A stretch of 52,104 bases of DNA, from the NCBI GenBank assembly GCA_050942875.1, contig JBMNOD010000017.1, forward strand, positions 1 through 52,104, given 5' to 3'. Position numbers and translations under genes: made by a program. This stretch comes from JAAZAI01 sp050942875. Its GTDB lineage: Bacteria; Verrucomicrobiota; Kiritimatiellia; RFP12; UBA3636. The notes under the pieces are model-generated. The model had not been told where the DNA came from, did not search any database, and worked only from the letters and a program-made list of their open reading frames with translations. Below, piece by piece: positions 39,636 through 49,300 of the stretch (position 1 is the stretch's first letter; each line of letters begins with the position of its first letter).

Positions 39636-40619
39636 ATGCGCATCGCCCTCTCCACCAACTGGAACTCGTTCCGCCACGAGACCGCCGACGCCATGCTCGA
39701 GGAGATCGTCTCCTTGGGCTTCGACACGGTGGAGCTCGGCTATGCCCTGACGCACCGCCAGGCCGAGGGCGTCGCCGCCTGGCGCGAGGCCGGGCGCATC
39801 CGCGTCTGCAGCGTCCACGCCTTCTGCCCCTCGCCCGTCCCCAACGCGGCCAGCCCGGAGCTGTTCTCCATCTGCGATCCGCGGGACTTCCGCAAGGCGC
39901 GCCGCGGCATCGCCGCCGTCAAGTCCACGGCGGACTTCGCCGCCTCGGTCGGCGCCCGGGCCGTCGTGCTCCACGCCGGCCGCGTGCCGCTGCGCCGCCG
40001 CATCCACCGCCTGAACGACCTCGTCGACAACGGCCTGCTCGGCACGTCGAAGTACCAGCGCCTCCTCGACCGCGCACTCGCTAGGCGCAGCCGCGCCGCC
40101 AGGCGCCACCTCGACACGCTCTGCGAATCGCTCGCCGAAATCCTGCCGCACATCGAGCGCCTGGGGCTCGTCCTCGGCCTCGAAAACCTCCCCACCCTCG
40201 ACGCCATGCCCAACGAGCCGGAGATGCAGATCCTGCTCGACAGCTTCCGAACGCCCGCGCTCGGCTACTGGCACGACGCCGGGCACGCCCAGGCGCGCCA
40301 GCACGGCGGCCTCATCCACCACGCCGGCATCGTCGCGCGCTTCGCCGACTGGATCGCCGGGCTCCACCTGCACGACGTCGCATTCCCCAACTCCGACCAC
40401 CGCATGCCGCCCGCCGGCGGCACCGTCGACTTCGCGCAGTTCGCCCGCTTCCTGGACACCGGCATCCCTTTTGTGCTTGAACCCGCACGCGGTTCTGAGG
40501 CATCATCCATCAGAACGGCCGTCGAATTTCTCTCCGGCCTCTGGCAACTTCCCCACAAGACATCGCCGCCCGCGCAGGGCGACGCCAAAACCCCACACGA
40601 GGACACCACGACGACATGA
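39636..40619 (+). CDS. Xylose-isomerase-like TIM-barrel protein
   Basis: A 327-residue AP-endonuclease-2/sugar-isomerase superfamily barrel. Seen: strand 1 RIALSTNW, the SLGFDTVELGYAL pattern, SVHAFCPSP, VVLHAGR, LVLGLENLP (metal Glu), YWHDAGHAQ (metal D-x-x-H) and LHLHDV (metal H). Such proteins act as sugar epimerases or isomerases. Its stop overlaps the gmd start by ATGA, so it may act on a sugar in the GDP-deoxyhexose branch. Substrate unknown. Confidence 0.8.
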   Translation: MRIALSTNWNSFRHETADAMLEEIVSLGFDTVELGYALTHRQAEGVAAWREAGRIRVCSVHAFCPSPVPNAASPELFSICDPRDFRKARRGIAAVKSTADFAASVGARAVVLHAGRVPLRRRIHRLNDLVDNGLLGTSKYQRLLDRALARRSRAARRHLDTLCESLAEILPHIERLGLVLGLENLPTLDAMPNEPEMQILLDSFRTPALGYWHDAGHAQARQHGGLIHHAGIVARFADWIAGLHLHDVAFPNSDHRMPPAGGTVDFAQFARFLDTGIPFVLEPARGSEASSIRTAVEFLSGLWQLPHKTSPPAQGDAKTPHEDTTTT

Positions 40620-41599
40620 CAAAAAAGAAAGCGCTCATCACCGGCATCACCGGGCAGGACGGAGCCTACCTCTCCAAGCTGCTCCTTGGCAAAGGCTACG
40701 AGGTCTACGGTCTGCTCGCCCGCCGCAGCTCATCGACCACCTGGCGGCTCGAATACCTCGACGTCCTCGACAAAGTCACGCTGATCGACGGCGACCTCGT
40801 CGACATCGCCTCGATCACCCGCGCGCTCCAGATCGCCGAGCCGGACGAGGTGTACAACCTCGGCGCCCAGAGCTTCGTCGCCACAAGCTGGGCCCAGCCC
40901 CTGCTCACCGCCAACGCCACCGGCATGGGCGCGCTCCACATCCTCGAAGCCCTCCGCCAGGTGCGCCCCCAGGCCCGCTTCTACCAGGCCTCGACCAGCG
41001 AGATGTTCGGCAAGATCCAGGAGCCGATGCAGTCCGAGAAGACGCCCTTCTACCCCCGCAGCCCCTACGGCGTCTCCAAGCTCTTCGCCCACTGGATGAC
41101 GATCAACTACCGCGAGAGCTTCGGCATCTACGGCTGCTCCGGCATCCTCTTCAACCACGAATCCCCCCTCCGCGGCATCGAGTTCGTCACCCGCAAGGTG
41201 ACCGACGCCGTCGCCCGCATCAAGCTCGGCGTCCAGGACAAGCTCGCCCTCGGCAACATCGACGCCAAGCGCGACTGGGGCTTCTCCGGCGACTACGTCG
41301 AAGCCATGTGGCTGATGCTCCAGCAGGACGCCCCGGACGACTACGTCGTCGCCACCGGCCGCACGACGACCGTCCGCGACATGTGCCGCATCGCCTTCGA
41401 GTACGTCGGCCTCGACTACGAGAAATACGTCGTCATCGACCCGAAGTTCTACCGCCCCGCCGAAGTCGACGTGCTCCTCGGCAACCCCGCCAAGGCCAAG
41501 GCCAAGCTCGGCTGGGAGGCGCGCACCTCCCTCGAAACACTCATGAAGATGATGGTCGACGCCGACCTCAAGCGCGTCGAACGCGAAATCCGGCCCTGA
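40616..41599 (+). CDS. gmd: GDP-mannose 4,6-dehydratase
   Basis: A 327-residue extended SDR. NAD(P)-binding GITGQDG at 10-16 with the family-specific GQDGAYLSKLLL, the NLGAQSFV-ATSW segment, and the catalytic YGVSK within RSPYGVSKLF. The FNHESPLRG motif is diagnostic for Gmd. It makes GDP-4-keto-6-deoxymannose, precursor of GDP-fucose, GDP-rhamnose and others. The next enzyme of the pathway (rmd-like) lies 2.1 kb downstream, separated by a restriction-modification pair. Confidence 0.95.
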   Translation: MTKKKALITGITGQDGAYLSKLLLGKGYEVYGLLARRSSSTTWRLEYLDVLDKVTLIDGDLVDIASITRALQIAEPDEVYNLGAQSFVATSWAQPLLTANATGMGALHILEALRQVRPQARFYQASTSEMFGKIQEPMQSEKTPFYPRSPYGVSKLFAHWMTINYRESFGIYGCSGILFNHESPLRGIEFVTRKVTDAVARIKLGVQDKLALGNIDAKRDWGFSGDYVEAMWLMLQQDAPDDYVVATGRTTTVRDMCRIAFEYVGLDYEKYVVIDPKFYRPAEVDVLLGNPAKAKAKLGWEARTSLETLMKMMVDADLKRVEREIRP

Positions 41600-41608
41600 C
41601 TTCCCAAA

Positions 41609-41665
41609 TATTGGGGCGAAAAGCGTGAAGCCAGAGGACAGACTCAAGCGTTAGGGCGAAAAGCG
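41609..41665 (+). repeat. Direct repeat flanking the R-M cassette, left copy (endonuclease 3' remnant)
   Basis: About 55 bases nearly identical to 43631-43687 inside the endonuclease gene. In the matching frame it encodes SVKPEDRLKR followed by TAG where the intact gene has TGG. Confidence 0.85.
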
Positions 41666-41681
41666 AAACAGACAGCCACAA

Positions 41682-42761
41682 ATGACGAACGCAAGACTCG
41701 AAACATTGCCTAAAAGGCTAAAAGCGATGCGGAAGACGCTTCAGGCTTCTGCAACTTCGCATTCGTCCCCTAGACAAAGGCAGCATTTCATCTCCGCCGC
41801 ATCTGGACAGAACGGCAACACTGGGAAAAGCGAGGAAAACTTTTCTGTTGTGTCACTTTTCGCTGGTTGCGGCGGGATGGATTTGGGCTTCCAGGGCGGA
41901 TTTGATTTTCTGGGAACCCACTACAAGCAAAACCGCTTCGACATCATTTGGGCGAACGAAATCAATCCGGACGCTTGCAAGACGTATCGACTCAACTTTG
42001 GCGGCCCTATCGTCGAAGGAGACATCTACGACTGCATGGATCAGCTTCCCGCCTATGCGGATGTCGTCATAGGCGGCTTCCCTTGCCAGGATATTTCAAT
42101 CAACGGCAAGATGCTGGGGCTCGCCGGGAAGCGCAGCAGCCTTTACAAGGCAATCGTGGAAACTGTTTCACGATTGCATCCGAAGGTTTTTGTGGCCGAG
42201 AATGTCGGGGGGCTCCTGATGAAAAAACATGAACCCGCCCTCAAAACAATACTCTCCGACTTCAAGGCGCTCGGGTACAATGTTTCATACCATCTCTACC
42301 ATGCGGAAGAATATGGGGTGCCACAAACCCGGGATCGCGTGATTTTCGTGGGAACGCGGAGCGACATGCCTGAGTTCATTCCGCCCCCGCCTTGCACCCA
42401 AGAGCCGCTCACGGCCAAAGATGCGTTGGCGGATCTGGAATCACACCCACACGACAAGGATTTTTCCCACGTCTGGAGCCTGGCCAAAGCCAGCCGCGAA
42501 CAGGGAAACCGCCATCTCATCGCAGACCGTCCGGGCTACACGATACGCGCCGAGTGCCACGGAAACATCCAATTCCACTATTCGCTTCCACGCCGAATAT
42601 CCATGCGCGAGGCCGCCCGCATCCAGTCGTTTCCAGACAGCTTCCGCTTCGCGTCCGGAATCCGCGCGACCGAACGCCAGATTGGCAACGCCGTCCCCCC
42701 GGTTCTGGCGTGGCATGTGGCTCAAGCCGTCGAAGCTGTCATCCGAGGGGCGCAGACATGA
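41682..42761 (+). CDS. DNA (cytosine-5) methyltransferase
   Basis: A 359-residue type II C5 methyltransferase. Motif I SLFAGCGGMDLGF at 58-70, motif IV GGFPCQDIS with catalytic C135, motif VI AENVGGL, motif VIII QTRDRVIFVG, motif IX/X ending RQIGNAVPPVLAWHV. The target-recognition region between VIII and IX is short. The N-terminal 50 residues precede the catalytic domain and are unassigned. Base composition is lower in GC than flanking genes, a sign of transfer. Its stop overlaps the endonuclease start (ATGA). It methylates cytosine in the site cut by its partner. Confidence 0.93.
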   Translation: MTNARLETLPKRLKAMRKTLQASATSHSSPRQRQHFISAASGQNGNTGKSEENFSVVSLFAGCGGMDLGFQGGFDFLGTHYKQNRFDIIWANEINPDACKTYRLNFGGPIVEGDIYDCMDQLPAYADVVIGGFPCQDISINGKMLGLAGKRSSLYKAIVETVSRLHPKVFVAENVGGLLMKKHEPALKTILSDFKALGYNVSYHLYHAEEYGVPQTRDRVIFVGTRSDMPEFIPPPPCTQEPLTAKDALADLESHPHDKDFSHVWSLAKASREQGNRHLIADRPGYTIRAECHGNIQFHYSLPRRISMREAARIQSFPDSFRFASGIRATERQIGNAVPPVLAWHVAQAVEAVIRGAQT

Positions 42762-43732
42762 CGCAAGAAGAGTTTGAGGCCGTCTTGGATGAATGCTGCG
42801 AAGCGCTGACCCAGGAGGCGCAAAGAAAGGCTTTCACATCTTCCGAACAGTTTGAACAACGCGTTCGGGAGGTGATCGATGAAAACGTCTCGCCAAAAGG
42901 CGTGAAAATCGACTTCTCGCCAAAAGCGCAGGCGTTCCCGGACATCGCCGTTGGCGACTTCGGCGTCGAAGTGAAATTCACATTGAACGACACATGGAGG
43001 AGCGTGGCAAACAGCGTTCTCGAAACCCAGCGCGTTGAAAATGTACGTAAAATCTACATTGTCTTCGGCAAAATGGGAGGGGAGCCTGGCGTCCGATGGG
43101 AAGAGTATGAAAAATGCGTCATCCACGTCCGCACATCACATGTGCCGCGGTTTGAAGTCGAACTGTTCGTCGAAAAATCCCTTTTCGATTTGATGGGCGT
43201 CCCGTACGACGTTTTTCGAAATCTGCCGATGCGGGAGAAAATGCGGCACATCCGCAAATACGCAAAAGGCCGGTTGAAAAAAGGCGAGTCGCTGTGGTGG
43301 CTTGATGACGAAGATCCCGAAGCCCATTCCCTTCCAATGCAGGCGCGTCTATACAGAAGCCTTCCGGAAAGCGAAAAAAGACAGCTTCGGGCGGAATCCG
43401 TGCTGTTGTTTCCTGAAGTTCTAAAATCTGGTCGTTCTTGCAGGGACAAATATGACAATGTGGCTCTCTACCTGCTCACGCAACATGGCGTTTTGTGCCA
43501 CCAGGTACGCGACATGTTCACTGCCGGAAGCGTAACGAAGGACACGGGGAAAATCGAAGTCGGACTCCAGCTTATCAAGGACGACATACACAGAGCCGCC
43601 AAGGAAATGAACGACGCCCTCTTTGTCGAGTATTGGGGCGAAAGCGTGAAACCAGAGGACAGACTCAAGCGTTGGGGCGAAAAAGCGGATCAATTCGCCA
43701 AGGGATGGAAACCGTCAAAATGTCTGCTATGA
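42758..43732 (+). CDS. Type II restriction endonuclease (PD-(D/E)xK)
   Basis: A 324-residue partner of the methyltransferase. The PD-(D/E)xK core is seen as FPDIAVGDFGVEVKF with D62, E71 and K73. N-terminal helices and a C-terminal helical region follow; the C-terminal VEYWGESVKPEDRLKRWGEKADQF segment is the part duplicated as a remnant at 41609. GC content is low like its partner. The last codons overlap the start of the rmd-like gene. Recognition site unknown. Confidence 0.85.
   Translation: MTQEEFEAVLDECCEALTQEAQRKAFTSSEQFEQRVREVIDENVSPKGVKIDFSPKAQAFPDIAVGDFGVEVKFTLNDTWRSVANSVLETQRVENVRKIYIVFGKMGGEPGVRWEEYEKCVIHVRTSHVPRFEVELFVEKSLFDLMGVPYDVFRNLPMREKMRHIRKYAKGRLKKGESLWWLDDEDPEAHSLPMQARLYRSLPESEKRQLRAESVLLFPEVLKSGRSCRDKYDNVALYLLTQHGVLCHQVRDMFTAGSVTKDTGKIEVGLQLIKDDIHRAAKEMNDALFVEYWGESVKPEDRLKRWGEKADQFAKGWKPSKCLL
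43631..43687 (+). repeat. Direct repeat flanking the R-M cassette, right copy
   Basis: The intact, in-frame copy near the 3' end of the endonuclease gene; see 41609-41665. Confidence 0.85.
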
Positions 43733-44682
43733 TAAAATCACCCTGCTGTCAGCCCCGCTGCCCACGCGTCCTCGTCACGGGCGCGGCGGGGTTCGTCGGC
43801 GGCCACCTGATCCGAGAGCTTGAAGCCTGCGGCCACACCGTCGCCACCACCGACGCGGCGCCCGCAGCCTCGCTGCCGGGCTACCGCGCGGCGGACTTGC
43901 GCGACCGCGACGCGCTGCGCGCCCTCGTGCGCGACGCGCGCCCCGACGCCTGCGTCCACCTCGGCGCCATCTCCTTCGTGCCCGACGGCGAGCGCAACCC
44001 CGGCGACTTGCTCGCCATCAACATCGCCGGCACCGTCAACCTCGCCGAAGCCCTCCGCGCCGAAGCCCCCGCCTGCCGCCTGCTCTTCATCTCCACCTCG
44101 CAGGTGTACGGCCCCGCCGTCTCCCTGAAAGCCGCCAACGTGCCCATCCGCGAGAACGCGCCCCCGCTGCCGCTCTCGCTGTACGCCATTTCCAAGAGCG
44201 CCGCCGAGAACGCCGTCGCCGGCTACGGCGCCGCCCACGGCCTCCAAACGCTCGTCGCCCGCCCCGCCAACCACATCGGCCCCGGCCAGTCGCCCCGGTT
44301 CGTCGCCGCCTCCTTCGCCCGCCAAATCCTCGCCGCCAAGGCGGGGGAAATCGACGAAATCCGCGTCGGCAACCTCGACTCCATCCGCGACTTCACCGAC
44401 GTCCGCGACGTCGTCCGCGCCTACCGCCTCATCCTCGAACACGGCCAGATCGGCAACGCCTACAACATCGCCACCAGCGAACGCATCACCATCCGCGAGC
44501 TCCTCGACCGCCTCATGGCCCTCGCCGGCGCCTCCCCGCGCATCGTCGTCGATCCCGAACTCTACCGCCCCGGCGACGCCTCGCCCCGCCTCGACGTCTC
44601 CCGCCTGCGCGAACACACGGGCTGGACGCCCCAGTTCACCCTCGACCAGACCCTCGCCGACATCCTCGCCGCCAGCCGCTAA
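43729..44682 (+). CDS. rmd: GDP-6-deoxy-D-mannose reductase-like NAD-dependent enzyme
   Basis: A 317-residue extended SDR: GAAGFVGGHLI near residue 18, catalytic YAISK in LYAISKSAAENAVAGYG, and RPANHIGPGQSPRFVAASFARQI, the stretch typical of GDP-4-keto-6-deoxy-D-mannose reductases (Rmd). It would reduce the Gmd product to GDP-rhamnose. ATG at 43729 overlaps the endonuclease stop (ATGA); ATG at 43720 is the alternative. gmd and rmd probably were adjacent before the R-M insertion. Confidence 0.82.
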   Translation: MIKSPCCQPRCPRVLVTGAAGFVGGHLIRELEACGHTVATTDAAPAASLPGYRAADLRDRDALRALVRDARPDACVHLGAISFVPDGERNPGDLLAINIAGTVNLAEALRAEAPACRLLFISTSQVYGPAVSLKAANVPIRENAPPLPLSLYAISKSAAENAVAGYGAAHGLQTLVARPANHIGPGQSPRFVAASFARQILAAKAGEIDEIRVGNLDSIRDFTDVRDVVRAYRLILEHGQIGNAYNIATSERITIRELLDRLMALAGASPRIVVDPELYRPGDASPRLDVSRLREHTGWTPQFTLDQTLADILAASR

Positions 44683-44991
44683 GGCCGCTTCGCGGCAGGG
44701 GCTAGCGGCTAGCGGCTAGGGGCTAGTGCCGAAAGGCCAAACACTTGCTCGTGCAAAGCACACACTCACTCCCACCCACTCTCTCCCACACTCACTTATT
44801 GATCCGGCTAATCCGTCCGATCAGACTGATCCGACTGATTAGACCGATCATGTAAAATCGCCAAGGTCCGCGACAAAGTTGCCCTGCGGCTCCCTAGCGA
44901 CTAGCCCCTAGCGACTACCGACTCGACAAAGTAATTCGTAATTCGTAATTCGTAATTTCAAACTTCCCTCTCCAAAACAAAAGGAATTTCC
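44683..44991. repeat. Repeat-filled gap: GGCTAGC, decamer-like GATC words, CTAGCGA and GTAATTC arrays
   Basis: GGCTAGC heptamers at 44699-44732, then a C-rich CACTC stretch (44760-44797), a run of degenerate 9-10-base words like TGATCCGACTGATT (44798-44851), CGACAAAG words, CTAGCGA heptamers (44891-44920) and GTAATTC heptamers (44933-44957). No gene is seen. The same families occur in the prophage gaps. Confidence 0.8.
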
Positions 44992-45654
44992 ATGAAACCT
45001 CGCCTCTTCCTCCTCGCCCTCCTCTGCGCCCTGACCACCGGCGCCGCCGCCGGCGTCGCCGACACGCCCTCGGTCTGGCACGCGCCGCACTTGCGCTACA
45101 ACGCCATCGCCGGCTATTTCGGCATGATGGACACGGAAATGCTCGGCGAAGGCGACATCGTCGGCGGTTCGCTCGAAATCAGCCCCGTTCCTTTCTTCTC
45201 GCTCCAGCTCCGCGCAAGCTACGCCGACCATTTCGAGGGCATCACCGAATTTGCCCACGACCTTTTGCCGCATGTTCGCCATACGCTCAAAATCGAGGAG
45301 TTCTCCGTCGTTCCGCTCGAGCTCGGCATCGTCGGCCGCTTCCCGATCCTGCCGTACGTGGGCATCTACGGCGGCGGCGGATGGGGCTACTACGTCATTC
45401 CCACCTTCGAAGCCGTCTCGGCAACCGATTTCTCCATCGCGGAAGACATCGACGACATCTCCGGCTGGTGGTGGCTTCTCGGCGCCGAAGCCGGCCTCCA
45501 CCCCCTCTACGTGTTTGTGGAAGCCAAATACACCCACATCGTCGCCGACGACTACACCGTCGAAGTCGACTACTACGGCATCAAGGGAACCCTGAAGGCC
45601 GACATCGACCTCTCCGGCACGATGCTGCTCGCCGGGATTCGCCTCAAATGGTAG
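44992..45654 (+). CDS. Outer-membrane beta-barrel-type protein
   Basis: A 220-residue protein with signal peptide MKPRLFLLALLCALTTGAAAG and alternating beta strands (LEISPVPFFSLQLRASYADHF, PLYVFVEAKYTH), ending with the aromatic-rich strand GTMLLAGIRLKW, typical of small outer-membrane barrels. Function unknown. The stop (TAG 45652-45654) overlaps the start of the next gene (45648). Confidence 0.72.
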   Translation: MKPRLFLLALLCALTTGAAAGVADTPSVWHAPHLRYNAIAGYFGMMDTEMLGEGDIVGGSLEISPVPFFSLQLRASYADHFEGITEFAHDLLPHVRHTLKIEEFSVVPLELGIVGRFPILPYVGIYGGGGWGYYVIPTFEAVSATDFSIAEDIDDISGWWWLLGAEAGLHPLYVFVEAKYTHIVADDYTVEVDYYGIKGTLKADIDLSGTMLLAGIRLKW

Positions 45655-46217
45655 CGCCTCCCGGCAAGCCATACTTCCGCAAACTCGCGCGCGAGCGGCA
45701 GCGCCTGCATGCAGGCGACCCCTGGATCGACTTCGCGCCGATCGCGGAAGCCATCCCCGGCTTCCGCGAAGCCGCCGCCGTCGCCCTGTACCTCTCCGTC
45801 GGCGCCGAGGCGGACACCCGCCCCGTCGTGGCGCGCTGCCACGCCCTCGGCAAGCGCGTCGGCGTCCCCGCCTGGATCCCCGAACGCCGCGAATACGGCC
45901 TCTGCGACCTGCCGCCCGGCGCCGCGCTCACCGCCGGCCCCTACGGCATCCCGGAACCCGCCGAAAAGGCGTGGACCGACATCGCCGCCTACGACCTCTT
46001 CATCGTGCCCGGCCTCCTCTTCGACACGACCGGCACCCGCCTCGGCCACGGCAAAGGCTTCTACGACCGCCTTCTCGCCCAGCGATCCCCCGCCAGCGCC
46101 ATCGCCGCGCTTGCCTTCGACTGGCAGATCCTCGAAGCCCCCCTTCCCTCCGAGTCCCACGACGTCCCCATGGACTACATCGCCACCCCAAGCCGACTGG
46201 TGCACCAGAATTCGTAG
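45648..46217 (+). CDS. 5-formyltetrahydrofolate cyclo-ligase
   Basis: A 189-residue member of the 5-FTHF cyclo-ligase (YgfA/MTHFS) family, which uses ATP to convert 5-formyl-THF into 5,10-methenyl-THF. The diagnostic motif FDTTGTRLGHGKGFYDRLL is present, as are RQRL near the N-terminus and the C-terminal SHDVPMDYIAT. The start overlaps the preceding gene's end, so it is translationally coupled to the outer-membrane protein gene, an unlikely functional pair. Confidence 0.9.
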   Translation: MVAPPGKPYFRKLARERQRLHAGDPWIDFAPIAEAIPGFREAAAVALYLSVGAEADTRPVVARCHALGKRVGVPAWIPERREYGLCDLPPGAALTAGPYGIPEPAEKAWTDIAAYDLFIVPGLLFDTTGTRLGHGKGFYDRLLAQRSPASAIAALAFDWQILEAPLPSESHDVPMDYIATPSRLVHQNS

Positions 46218-46341
46218 ACGGCGAAGCGTTACACGTCTATGGGAGGCGTGAACATGAACGTGTGCGTTTTTTCGAATCCCTGAACCCTAATTTCTGCTCC
46301 TTGGGTTTGCGGCGAGCGGTCGAGCGCAAAGCGGACTGACC

Positions 46342-46370
46342 TTGAACGGGATGCCTTTTTATGATAGAAT
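46342..46370 (+). promoter_or_regulatory. Promoter of the LamG protein gene
   Basis: TTGAAC (46342-46347) and TAGAAT (46365-46370), spacer 17 nt, 28 nt before the start codon. Confidence 0.65.
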
Positions 46371-46397
46371 TCGCGAGAATCAAGGAGACTGATTGAT

Positions 46398-49300
46398 ATG
46401 AAAACGATTGCTTTTCTAGCGGGTGCGATGGGGATTGCATTGTCGGCCTTTGCCCAGATGACGCCCATTGAGGACACGGCGGTGCTGTCGCATCGACTCG
46501 TCTTGACGCCAAATGCCGTTGCCGTTGAGGATTTGCAGTCCTTTGACGATGTGCCGGTGTTGATCCGGCTGTCGGAGACCGCGATCGAGGGCTTCTCGTA
46601 TGAAGATTTCAAGTCCGCCGGCAAGGACTTGATCATCACGGACGAAACCGGCGCGTATCTTCCGTATGAAATCGAAACGTGGAATCCCGAAGGCGAGTCC
46701 CTCGTCTGGACGAAGGTGCCGCGTCTTTCGTCCGACACCCAGTTGACGGCGTATTATGGCGGCGAGGGGGAATGGACCGCCAACGAGCCCGAGCAGGTCT
46801 GGAGCGCGTATGCGGGCGTGTGGCATTTTGACGATGACGTCGGCAGCACGAACAATCTCGTCAACTCGTCCCCGACGACCTACACGGGCGAGGCGAAGGG
46901 CGGGTCGGCCATTCGCGCGGATGGCGTGATGGGCAATCATGTCCATTGTCGGGAGAGCGGTGCCGATGGAGGCCTCGGCATCACGTTCCCGGGAACCTCG
47001 GCCATTCGCTATGGCGGCAACCTGACGTTGTCCGTTTGGACAAAGCGCAATGCCGTCGGCGGCGGGGCCTGGGACCACCTCTTCTACCACAAGAGCCGTT
47101 CCAGTGAATGGGGCAACTTCTGCTCGGAACTCTACGGACAGGACATGGCCTATGGCCAGATCAGCATCCTTGGCGGCGGGGCGAACGGCGAAGGCCGGTA
47201 CATTGCGCATGGCATCACCGAAACCAACACCTGGTATCATGTCATGCTGACCTATGCCGGCCAGGATGTGGCTTTCTATAACAACGGCGTCAAGATGGGC
47301 GGGGGATCGATGCCCCGCGCGATTTGGTTCCAGAACGGCCACAACTTCGTGCTCGGCAACAACACAGGCTTGAACGGCGTGGTGTGGAACGGCGACTTTG
47401 ATGAATTCCGAATCTACATCGGGACGATGGACGAGGATCGCGCGGCGCTCGAATACCAGGCGATGGCGACGAACGCGCTTTCATGCAAGGCCACGACGAA
47501 CGCCCTGACGCGTCCGATGTTGACGACGCCGACGGTGGCTCGTGGAACGGACGGTTCGTTCTCCGTATCGGTCGCCCTGACGAACGGCGTCGCGACCTCC
47601 GTGAAGGCGATTCTCAATGGTTCGCTCGAGTACGAACTGGCTCCGAACGGCGCGGCGAACGACTGGTCGAGGACCTTCAAGCTCACGGGACTGGATGCCG
47701 ACACGATTTACGCGCTGAAGGTCAAGGCGGTCAACAACGACGACTATGTTTCCATCGCCTATTGTCCGGAAGTCTTCTACACGGGTTCCATTTCCGTTGT
47801 CAAAGTGGCCGACGCGCGCGAAGAGAAGCTGGTTCCGGGCGCACTCATGTTCAGTCGCGCCGACACGCCTGCGGCGACGGCGTTCGATCTGCCCATCGCC
47901 TACACGGTCGGCGGCACGGCGGCGGCCGGCGAGGACTACGTTGCGCTTCCCGGCACGCTGACGATCCCCGCGAGGCAGGCGTCCGTCACCATCCCCGTCA
48001 CGCCGCTCGGCAACGTCTGGACGGACGTGGACGTCGCTCTGGACGTGACGATCGACGCCGGACTCTACACCGCGTCGGCGACGTCGGCGTCGGTCACGAT
48101 TTTCAACTGTCGCAACACCGCGATGACCGGCTTCACGAAGCGCACGGTCATCACGTTCCCCGAGTACGACTTCGACGAGACGCTCAGCGGATTCCCCGTC
48201 CTTGTGCGCCTTTCTGAAAAGCCCGGAGTCTTCAGTTACACGAACGCCCCGGGCGCGACGGAAGGCGGGATCCTCTTCATGGACGGGGCGGGCAACGTCC
48301 TTCCGCACGAAATCGACGCCTGGGACGCGGAGGGCGAGTCGCTGATTTGGGTGCGTCTCAACGAGTTGAAGCGCGGCACCGAGATCATGATGCTCTACGG
48401 CGGCACGAAGCGCGTCGCGAACACACCGGCGGATGTCTGGGACGGTTATGTCGGCGTCTGGCATCTGAACGAAACGGGGGAGGGCGCGAACGTCGCGATT
48501 GCCGACTCGTCGGCGCATCAGCTCCATGGCACGACCCCGACGAATCCCGACAGGATCGATGTGAACGGCAACAAGCCGATGGAGGGCAAGATCGGCGGAG
48601 CCCGCAAGATTTCCACGACGGGCGGCCCCGCCGAGCTCGGACGCATTCTCGTGCCGAACAATGAAGCCCAGGACCTCTACACCGGACGCGTGGCGACGAT
48701 GTCGATCTGGTTCCGTCTTGCAGGATCCGAAGCCTGGGGCTATCTGATGGACCGCAAGGCGCGCGACGACTGGGATACGTGGGGCCTGCAGTTCGGAGGA
48801 TCCTCAGGCGTCACAAAATTCCGGTTCTATACGGAGAGCGGCAATAAAAACGAAATTGATTTTGGCTCGCCCCTGACCCAGTCCGAATGGCACCATGTCG
48901 TTGCCATCTGGGATTATGCCAAGCAAAGCCTCTACATCGATGGCGTGGAAATCGCGCGCGATCGAGCCGGCAACTGGATTCAGGATCAGAAAGCTCGGAA
49001 TCTGGCTCTCGGCGGTCTGGTCAACGACAGCGGCACGAGCGCCGGGTACGGCGTATTCCCGGGGGACCTCGACGAGGCGCGTCTCTCGGGATCGGCGCGC
49101 TCCGCGGCGTGGGCGATCACCGAATACAACACCGTTGCGACGGCGGAGTTCGCCACGCTCTCCCGCACGGACGCTCTCCAGTCCGACCGGCCGGCCGTCG
49201 ACTATGCGGTGCTGGGCGAGAATGGCAAGACGGTCTTCTTCACGTTGGCGGGCGGCAAGGGAAATGTCTTTGCCATCGTACGGGCGCTTGACGGATCGGT

